The notes under the pieces are model-generated. The model was not told the DNA's origin. It saw only the letters and a list, made by a program, of their open reading frames with translations, and did no database searches. A stretch of 64,000 nucleotides of DNA from Palsa-504 sp963795795 (GTDB lineage Bacteria; Actinomycetota; Actinomycetes; Streptosporangiales; Streptosporangiaceae): assembly GCA_963795795.1 (NCBI GenBank), contig CAWCJS010000015.1, positions 248,001 through 312,000 of the forward strand, in the 5' to 3' direction. Positions 57,582 through 64,000 of this stretch are shown here, one piece after another; within the stretch, counting starts at the first letter, position 1, and each line of letters starts with the position of its first letter. The position numbers and the translations under genes were made by a program.

Positions 57582-57722
57582 TCATTCACCGGCCAGCGCG
57601 GACCGGTAAACCAACTCCGGGACGAAGATCTTGATTTGCCGCGCGCCTGACTCAGGGGAGCTGGAGCCATGCACGACGTTGCACGTGACTCCAACGCATA
57701 ATCACCGCTGATCGTGCCCGGC
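57582..57722 (-). pseudogene. ndk: C-terminal fragment of nucleoside diphosphate kinase
   Basis: Minus strand reads PGTISGDYALES, then after a one-base shift NVVHGSSSPESGARQIKIFV and PELVYRSALAGE to the stop at 57582. This is the Ndk tail with the catalytic His of NVVHGS. The first ~100 residues are unrecognisable. Ahead of mreB on the same strand, an order known from intact actinobacterial loci. Confidence 0.75.
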
Positions 57723-58712
57723 GCCGCCGGGCGAGCCCGGGTCCGGGTGCGACGGCCGAGGCCGCGGCTGGCTTTCAGCGGGCAGGGCAACTCAGCCCAC
57801 AAGCTCCCCGAACGTACCTACCGGCCGGGCGCAGCGAGAACAACGCCATGCTGGGCGGCCGGGGACGTTCCCGCCATCGCGGTCATCGTCTGAGGCCTGC
57901 CGGACCACTTCACCGGCGGTGTTCCCGCCAAGGTCACGCGGGACGCCACGCACCACGACGCTGGTGCCGGCCGGCTCCGATGAGCTTGTGGCTTCGCCAG
58001 AGCTGAAAGGGCGTCGTCGGGTTCCGGTCCATGCACAGGGCACGTGCCGCGTATCGCGCCGCTGGCAACGCAGCGGAAGCAGACACGGGGCTTGATACTG
58101 GTGAGCGCGCCTATTTAACTGTCGTGAGTTCCCCGTCGGATCCAGCTCGATGGAGGCCGCTGGTGACCTCCAGGGCGAACCGGCTCCAGGTGCCACCGCC
58201 GTGACGTCGAGCTTGCGAGAGAAATCCGAGGACGTGATCGATTGGGACTCGTTCACCAGGCCGGGTCCTACCCCGGCGAAGGATGCGACCCGGATCGTCG
58301 ATCGGCGCGGCTCAGGGCGGGGAGGCACTGGATGCTCCGCCGTGCTCGCCCCCCAGGGCGTTGGCCTCCGGGATTCAGCGTTGACCCGCCAGCCGAGAAG
58401 TAACGGTTTCTTCGTGGCTTTGAGCTGCGGTTTTGCGTCGGCTGGCCTGCTCTTATCGGGTTCGGGCGCGCACCCGATGGGTGCGGTGAGTGTGGCTGGC
58501 GGGCTTGGCGGTCCGTGTCTTGTCCAGTTGGAGGCTGCCTCGGACGTGCTGTTCGTGCTGGCCTTCGCCGGGTTGATCTGGACGGCTGGGGCGGGTGTTG
58601 TCCGGGTCAGCTCTGCGGTTCGGGTGCCGCCGGGCAAGGTGGCTGGGGTCGGCCGCCGGTAAGTGCAATCTCGTTATGCTGCGGCGTATCGTCAGTTCGG
58701 GGGTGATGGCCT
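57723..58712. other. Decayed region, no supported gene
   Basis: About 990 bp. The longest frames (58150-58662 plus; 57792-58637 minus) lack family resemblance. The plus one has two hydrophobic runs near its end (ASAGLLLSGSG, ASDVLFVLAFAGLIW), so a small membrane protein cannot be excluded. Confidence 0.4.
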
Positions 58713-59636
58713 GTGTTCGAGACCGCGGAGCAGGTCAGGGCGGCCGTCAGGGAGTTGACGGACGCGGTCTGGGTGCTGAGCGCGCTGGCGCCGGTGTTGT
58801 CGAGCGGCCTGGAGGGGCCGTTCAGCGCGGACGACCCGGCCGCCCGGGTGCTGGCGGACTACGGCTTGCTGGAGGCAGCCGAAAGCGGGCTGCTGCCCAG
58901 GCCGGCGTTCGTGGAGGCGTTCGGCGGCCGGGCGCGGGCCGTCGCTGACGGCATCCGCGCCAGCCTGGGCCAGGCGGCGACCGCCGCGTTCCGGGACGAG
59001 CACGGCGGAGGCTGGGGTGCATTCGCTGATGAGATCTTGGCCGCCCAGGGCCGGGCGTCGGCCAGGGGTGGCCAGGGGTTTGCCGTCTTCGTCGTCCCTG
59101 TCCTGGACGGCCTGGCCGGACGCTTCGCCGCCGGCGACGGCGTGCTGCTCGATGTCGGCGTCGGGGTGGCCGAACTGGCCTGCGCATTCTGCCAGGCCGT
59201 ACCGGGGGCCCGGGTGGTGGGCATCGACCCGCTGCCCCGCGCTATCGAACTCGCCGCCGCTACCGTGGCCAGCCACGGCCTGGCCGAGCGCGTCCAGCTG
59301 CGGTGCCAGGGCGTGGAGGACCTCACGGACGAGGAGGCGTTCGACCTGGCCTGGCTCCCGTTGCCGTTCATACCGCCCGCTGCCGTCCGTGAGGGCTTGC
59401 CGCGCGTGCTGCGGGCCCTGCGGCCAGGCGGGTGGCTGTTGCTGCCCGCCGCCGCTATCGAGCCAGGAGCCAGCGGTGAGATCGCCCGCTGGCAGGTGCA
59501 TCTGTTCGGGGGCACCTTGCTCAGCGACCACGAGCGAACGGAGCTGTTGCGGGCGGCGGGCTTTGAGTCACCAACCCCGCTCAGCACGCCGCCAGGGCCA
59601 CTGCCGCCGCTGCTGGCTGCTCGCCGGCCGCGCTGA
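58713..59636 (+). CDS. SAM-dependent methyltransferase
   Basis: 307 residues from GTG 58713. A helical N-terminal domain (ADDPAARVLADYGLLEAAES) as in O-methyltransferase-like enzymes. Motif I is VLLDVGVGVAELACAF, followed by GARVVGIDPLPRAIELA and LRALRPGGWLLLPAAA. Motif I has Val where Gly-Cys-Gly is usual. Substrate unknown. Confidence 0.8.
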   Translation: MFETAEQVRAAVRELTDAVWVLSALAPVLSSGLEGPFSADDPAARVLADYGLLEAAESGLLPRPAFVEAFGGRARAVADGIRASLGQAATAAFRDEHGGGWGAFADEILAAQGRASARGGQGFAVFVVPVLDGLAGRFAAGDGVLLDVGVGVAELACAFCQAVPGARVVGIDPLPRAIELAAATVASHGLAERVQLRCQGVEDLTDEEAFDLAWLPLPFIPPAAVREGLPRVLRALRPGGWLLLPAAAIEPGASGEIARWQVHLFGGTLLSDHERTELLRAAGFESPTPLSTPPGPLPPLLAARRPR

Positions 59637-59929
59637 GGGGACCACCCCGGGAACCGGCCGGGCTGACCCGGCCCCGGCGCAAGCCGGCCATCATCCGATG
59701 AGGCACAAGCGGCCCTGCGGAACGACCGGGATCGGCGGGAGTGCCCGGTGACCTGGTAGCCGGTACCGGCGCCCTGTCCCGGCATCGGCACGGCGAGGTA
59801 AGCCCGGACTTGGCACGATCACTTGCAACCTGATTCTGGACTTCGCGGCCTTCAGCCGGGCAGGACAGGCCCGGGCTGCCGGAGCAGGCGCACAGCGCGA
59901 CCGCCGTGCGCGTGACCGGTCCGGATAGC

Positions 59930-60001
59930 GAAGAGCGCCCTGGTTCTGGGAGATTACGCGGTAACCACACCAATGCAATTTCTCAGGCAGGAGCGCTCTT
60001 C
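59930..60001 (+). promoter_or_regulatory. Inverted repeat sequestering the transposase ribosome site
   Basis: GAAGAGCGC (59930-59938) and GCGCTCTTC (59993-60001) are perfect complements 54 bp apart. The right arm sits between the GGCAGGAG ribosome site and the transposase ATG at 60002. Pairing in a read-through transcript would cover the start. Confidence 0.6.
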
Positions 60002-61442
60002 ATGATGCAGGATACGCGGTGGGATCACGGGCTGAAGGTGACCGGCGAGGGCGAGGGCCTGGTCGGGCACGCCGGGGCGGTGCTGCTGCGCAAGCTGGCC
60101 GACCGGGCAGGGCTGACCGCGGCGCTGGGATCGGCGCTGGCGCGCAAGGGGAAGTTCCCGCTGGTGGACCGCGGTGTGGCGCTGGTGTCCATGGCGGTGG
60201 CGATCGCGCTCGGGGCCACCAGCATGACCGACATCACCCTGCTGGCCCACCAGGAGCCGGTCTTCGGCGCCGCGCCGAGCGACACGACGGTGCGGCGGAC
60301 GCTGGAGCTGGCCGATCCGCGCACCCTGGACAAGATCGCCCGGGTCCGGGCGGCGGTCCGCGCGCACGTCTGGTCGCTGATCGCGGCGAGGCCGGCCGGG
60401 TTCCCGTGGCTGGCCATCGCCGGGAAGCTGCTGGCCGGCTGGCTGGTCATCGACCTGGACGCCACGCTGATCACCGCGCGCAGCAGACAAGGAAGGCGCC
60501 GCTGCCACCTTCAAGATGGGCTACGGCTTCCATCCCGCTGGGGGCCTGGCTGGCCAATACCGCCGAGAACCTGGCGATGCTGCTGCGGCCGGGCAACGCC
60601 GGCTCGAACACCTTCGCCGACCACCTCGCGGTGCTGACCGCGGCGATCCGCCAGATCCCCTCGCGCTGCGCGGTCGCGGCTGCTGGTCCGCGTCGACGGG
60701 GCCGGCGCCAGCCACGAGCTGATCACCCACCTGCTGTCGCTGTGCGTCCCGGCGCCGCACCGTCCTGTTCACCTCCGGCTGGGCCATCACCGGCGCCGAT
60801 GAGCAGGCGATCGGGCTGCTGCCCGCCACCGGCTGGCAGGCCGCGGTGGACCAGGACGGCGCCGTGCAGCAAGACAAGCACATCGCCGAGATCACCCACC
60901 TGACCAGCCGGGCCGCCGGCTGGCCTGCCGGGCTGCGGTGGATCGTGCGCCGCACCAGGCCGTCGCGGCGGCAGGCCAGGAACCTGACCGCGTTCGAGCG
61001 GGCCACCGGCTGGCGGTACTCCATCATCGTCACCAACATCCCCGCCGCCGGCGGCATCCCCGGCGTGCCCGGCAGCCACCACGCCCAGTTCATCGACGTG
61101 CTGCACCGCCAGCACGCCGTCGTCGAGGACGGCGTGCGCACCGCGAAGTCGATGGGCCTGCGCAACCTCCCGTCGAAGACCTGGCTGGTGAACTGCGGCT
61201 GGGTGCTGGCCGCGAACATCGCCGCCGACCTGGCCGCCTGGTGCCGGCTGCTCGGCCTGTACGACTGCGAGGACCTCAAGGACGCCGAGCCGGACACGCT
61301 GCGTTACCGGCTCTTGAGCCTGCCCGCCCGGCTGGTCCGCCACGCCCGCGCCCGCGTGCTGAAGATCAGCCGCACCTGGCCCTGGAAGGAGGCGTTCCTG
61401 GCCTGCTGGCAGCGGCTGTGCGCCCTGCCCGCACCCGCCTGA
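60002..61442 (+). mobile_element. IS1380-type insertion sequence, transposase frameshifted
   Basis: From ATG 60002: GHAGAVLLRKLADRAGLTAA, VLIS-type N-terminus, PSDTTVRRTLELADPRTLDK and catalytic Asp in WLVIDLDATLITARS. A shift near 60487 gives DKEGAAATFKMGYGFHP. Further shifts near 60535, 60670 and 60760 lead into TVLFTSGWAITGADEQAIG and a long C-terminal part (VVEDGVRTAKSMGLRNLPS, with the catalytic Glu region) ending at 61442. Rebuilt length about 470 residues, the size of IS1380-family DDE transposases. Terminal inverted repeats were not identified. Inactive as written. Confidence 0.75.
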
Positions 61443-61909
61443 CCAGCCACCCCGTCCCTGCGACCCGGAAAGGAGGCCGCCCCGGCGCAGTCGGAGCCGG
61501 TGCCGCCCCGGGCACACCGGGCAGCACCGCCACCCGCCGGGAAACACGAACCAGACACCACGGCCGAAAACCGGCACAACACAATCAGTAACCAACCTCG
61601 GCCCACCCCTGAATCATCGAGGTTAGCTCACAACGGGAGCGGCTTTGCATTCTGACGGAAACGCCTTGACCTGCACGAACGCGGGCGCCCAATACCGTTT
61701 TGGCACGCGTTTGACAGGACCGCGTGGCACGCCTCGTACTCCCCGCTCCGGATTCTTCGACTGGACGGGGTCGGCCGCGGGCAGACTCAAGCGCCGTCAG
61801 CTAACCGGCACCGTCCACTAGCGCCGCGGCTGGCCGGTGATCACCGGCCCCCGCCACCAGGCCGATGTACCTGCCATGCACGCTCGCTCCCGCGGTGTGG
61901 CAAAAGGCT
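61443..61909. other. IS right flank, no supported gene
   Basis: 467 bp with no convincing gene on either strand; presumably includes the undefined right end of the insertion sequence. Confidence 0.4.
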
Positions 61910-62398
61910 TCACTGATAGCGCCCGCAATACGGGCACAGCGCCCGGCCTTCCAGCGGCTTCCCGCAGTGGATGCAGTCACCGACCATCCGCCGCCTGGTC
62001 TCGTCTTGCTTTGCCGAGGACTCGGCTAGCCATTCCCGCACGTCACCGCCCTCGGGGGGTGCCGGCACCGGCGGCGACGGCACGGCCGGCGGTGGCTGCG
62101 GGTTTTGCATCGCGTTAACGTACTGATCCCGGGTGGCCAGGATGGTATTCAGCTCCTGGTTAATGGCCATGAGCAACCGCCCGAATCCCTGCGAATTCAG
62201 GAACATGGCGTCGCCCTGGAGCGCTGACAAGCGCCCGTACCGCTGCATGAGCGCGCTGATAGCCTGCTGGCGTTCCCAGTCATTAGACGGCTGGCGGATC
62301 TGGAACTGGTACCAGAATTGCTGCTGCTCCGTCTGCAGCTGATAGAGCATCTGCTGCTCGGCCATGGCCGGGTTCTCGAACATCGCGATCGGATTCAT
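61910..62398 (-). CDS. Hypothetical protein with C-terminal zinc ribbon
   Basis: 162 residues, ATG 62398. Gln-rich helical first half (QLQTEQQQFWYQFQIRQPSN), a Pro-rich linker and a C-terminal CIHCGKPLEGRALCPYCG zinc ribbon. Family not recognised; composition and domain boundary look like a genuine protein. Confidence 0.6.
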   Translation of the reverse strand: MNPIAMFENPAMAEQQMLYQLQTEQQQFWYQFQIRQPSNDWERQQAISALMQRYGRLSALQGDAMFLNSQGFGRLLMAINQELNTILATRDQYVNAMQNPQPPPAVPSPPVPAPPEGGDVREWLAESSAKQDETRRRMVGDCIHCGKPLEGRALCPYCGRYQ

Positions 62399-62454
62399 CG
62401 GCCCACCCCCCTAAAGACCGCCGTGCCTCCATAGTGCTCCTACGGGGTGTCAGG

Positions 62455-62960
62455 TTACAAGGAGCGCGGAGACGATAACCGGCCAGTGGCGGAACGTCTC
62501 CCGGCAGGCACCGGCAACCCGCAGATACCGCACCAGCCTGGGGCTGTGCGGCAGCTCTGTGCGGCAGCAACTTGGCCCCTCAATAGCGTGAATCCTGCGT
62601 GGTCAACCCGGGCCCTCAAGCCTCGGTCAGATGAGGGGATAGGGTTCCCTGACAGCGCGGTGGCAACCAAGATCGTCGCTGTCCCGCAGAGGCGGTCCCG
62701 TACTCGGACATGGGCTTGCCATAGCCGGACCCGGGTGTTCTGCGTGCCGTTGAATCCGGTTCCGAGCGCAAGAGGGCCGAGGACCGATGGCCGGGCTGCA
62801 GGTAGGGCGATGTGCTTGCCGTCAGCGTTATGCACCTCATCGAGGGTCCGGTACCAGACAACTCCAGCTGCAGCGAGAACGACGAATCCGGCGGAACCAG
62901 CCACCGAAGCAGCCCGAACTTCAGATAATCACCCAGGTCACCGGCATATCGATCCTGCAC
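62455..62960 (-). pseudogene. Conserved hypothetical protein, frameshifted
   Basis: GTG 62960 begins QDRYAGDLGDYLKFGLLRWL. After a shift near 62897 the sequence continues GVVWYRTLDEVHNADGKH and then degrades, ending at 62455. Both phrases belong to one conserved family of unknown function, so the copy is broken and probably also truncated. Confidence 0.6.
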
Positions 62961-62970
62961 TGCGCCCTCA

Positions 62971-63426
62971 TCATTCGCGTTCGACCGCGCGGAGCCCCCG
63001 TTGCGGCGTCCATGACTCGATGACCAGCAACGTCGCCTCCGGGTTCAGCCGGGTGATGACGACCTCGGAAATGTCGGCAACAAACAGATCTCCGGCAGGC
63101 CCTTCGCCGATCGGCCCGGCCAGAACCGCCCGCCCGGCGATCTTCGCCTCGCCCGGCCACTCGGCCTCCTTGCCCTCCTGCGGGTGAAACGCCGGGCCAT
63201 GCAGGGCGAACCTCGGATCCCGCCGCAGATCCGCGCCCTTGCGCGCCCCCAGCATCGACCCGAACCGGAGCTCACCGTCAGCGAACTCGCACTCGATGCC
63301 CGAGACCCGCGGCGCGCCGTCGGCCCGCACCGTCGCGATCGTCTTGTGCCGGCCCGCGTCGAAGAGCCGCCGCACCCGCGCCGCGAACTCCGGCTCCGCC
63401 TGCTCCACGTCCTGCCACGCCGCCAT
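62971..63426 (-). CDS. Pyridoxamine 5'-phosphate oxidase-like protein
   Basis: 151 residues from ATG 63426 (a longer frame reaches 63486). Split-barrel FMN/F420-binding fold: AGRHKTIATVRADGAPRVSG, LRFGSMLGARKGADLRRDPR, VVITRLNPEATLLVIESW. Such proteins in actinobacteria use FMN or F420; substrate unknown. Confidence 0.75.
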   Translation of the reverse strand: MAAWQDVEQAEPEFAARVRRLFDAGRHKTIATVRADGAPRVSGIECEFADGELRFGSMLGARKGADLRRDPRFALHGPAFHPQEGKEAEWPGEAKIAGRAVLAGPIGEGPAGDLFVADISEVVITRLNPEATLLVIESWTPQRGLRAVERE

Positions 63427-63781
63427 GGCCACAGTATGGGCCCGATCCCCCTCCGCAGGCAGGCAACCTGTCATCACTTCGGCCACCGCTATCGCTGAGT
63501 CCGGCGACGGCCCCGCCGTCCGCGGAAACCTCCTGGGCGAGGTTGATTGATGCTCCGCTCATCACGGATCCGCGCAACATCTGCTCAATCGAGGGCATCA
63601 ACACCACCAACCGGGTATCTATGCGGCCGCTGCGTGGTCTGGCGGGCCATCGCTTGCTGGACTGTTCGGCCGGCTGCGCATCCGCCGGGCAATCCGCGAG
63701 ACCGCTACCATGCCTTCCTCAGCCTCGGCTGCGCCATCATCTGCTGGCGCCGATCGAGCACGGCCGGGTCACGCGCTCATG
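63427..63781. other. No supported gene
   Basis: 355 bp; overlapping plus frames here (63543-63864) have no resemblance to known proteins. Confidence 0.4.
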
Positions 63782-64000
63782 CTAGGGCGATACGGCGGTG
63801 CCGAGAGAGTCGGCTCCGGCGAATTTCGGTGCGCCCTTCTGATAGAAGACGTCGAGTTCGTTGACAGTGAAGCCCGCGGCGGTCAGCAGGTCAACGATGG
63901 ATCTGGTGAAGTTGCACCCGCCGAACACCCGCTGCTGCAGTGGGTTGAGGCGTCGTTGCCAGCGGCGCACGTTCTCGTCGGGGGCCAGCCCGTGCTCCAG
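63782..64000 (-). CDS. Class I methyltransferase, C-terminal part (5' end outside window)
   Basis: Open from the window edge to a stop at 63782: EHGLAPDENVRRWQRRLNPL, GGCNFTRSIVDLLTAAGF, then ELDVFYQKGAPKFAG. This matches the tail of UbiE/phosphatidylethanolamine-N-methyltransferase-like enzymes. The SAM-binding half lies beyond base 64000. Confidence 0.8.
   Translation of the reverse strand: MEHGLAPDENVRRWQRRLNPLQQRVFGGCNFTRSIVDLLTAAGFTVNELDVFYQKGAPKFAGADSLGTAVSP

Noticed and set aside
57792..58637. 281-codon minus frame as a gene
   Set aside because: Lacks any recognisable motif and overlaps relic sequence; the plus frame at 58150 competes equally.

Overview
The window is high-GC actinobacterial DNA. 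It encodes a mycothiol synthase (MshD), a MurT lipid II amidotransferase subunit, a GlnR-type orphan regulator, a furA-katG pair, a DivIVA-like coiled-coil protein, DUF1416/DUF3349/DUF4395 proteins and many GTG/TTG starts. A filamentous or sporulating actinomycete (Streptosporangiales-like) is plausible because an mreB relic is present, but I cannot assign a genus. Single-base frameshifts are unusually common. Several fall in homopolymers or low-complexity GC tracts inside otherwise conserved genes, which suggests assembly indels. Others are true relics.

Layout. 1-7.4 kb (minus strand): 5' part of murT, then two proteins and a frameshifted gene of the VirD4/HerA RecA-like type, all with degenerate P-loops, preceded by a GntR/UTRA-like regulator. 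7.4-14.3 kb: phosphate module with two divergent pstS lipoprotein genes, pstC-pstA-pstB, a universal stress protein and phoU, with a four-unit PHO-box-like array before the second pstS. 14.3-21.4 kb: arsenic island with arsR, a divergent arsR-arsC fusion and aquaporin, a CoA-disulfide-reductase-like flavoprotein, a third pstS-like gene, an MFS transporter and cadI, bracketed by an intact and a broken copy of cadI.

21.4-30.7 kb: padR relic and HAAS-type membrane protein, then a sulfur/thiol block (sseC-sseA-DUF4395 preceded by a 23-residue leader peptide, thioredoxin), an ECF sigma/anti-sigma pair, moaD-like gene, glnR-mshD, a DivIVA-like protein and ppx. The order recalls the Mycobacterium tuberculosis sseC2-cysA-thiX-glnR-mshD neighbourhood. 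30.8-39.2 kb: amine-oxidase-like flavoprotein, ABC-2 exporter behind a palindromic operator, pentapeptide/DinB protein, amidase, katG-furA. 39.2-47.3 kb: 2'-5' RNA ligase-like gene, an autoregulated-looking ArsR/SmtB repressor with an ArsP-type permease, a redoxin relic and a His-rich membrane protein, then flavoprotein, glutaminase, methyltransferase, UTRA fragment and EamA transporter.

47.4-64 kb is accessory and decayed. It contains a 45-nt tRNA 3' half, an 82-bp direct repeat whose copies lie 9.1 kb apart, a frameshifted DUF4062-NTPase-TPR (STAND) gene, an orphan gene, a PucR regulator with a divergent hydrolase, an array of nested palindromes, a truncated tyrosine integrase, mreB and ndk relics, a methyltransferase, a broken IS1380-type transposase and small hypothetical genes. 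The last gene runs off the window end.

Functionally, the pst and ars modules meet: arsenate enters through phosphate systems, the ArsC domain keeps a single obvious redox cysteine in its C-terminal region and could use mycothiol made by MshD, and arsenite could leave through the aquaporin because no Acr3/ArsB is visible. The tRNA half, repeats and integrase remnant point to one or more past integrations.
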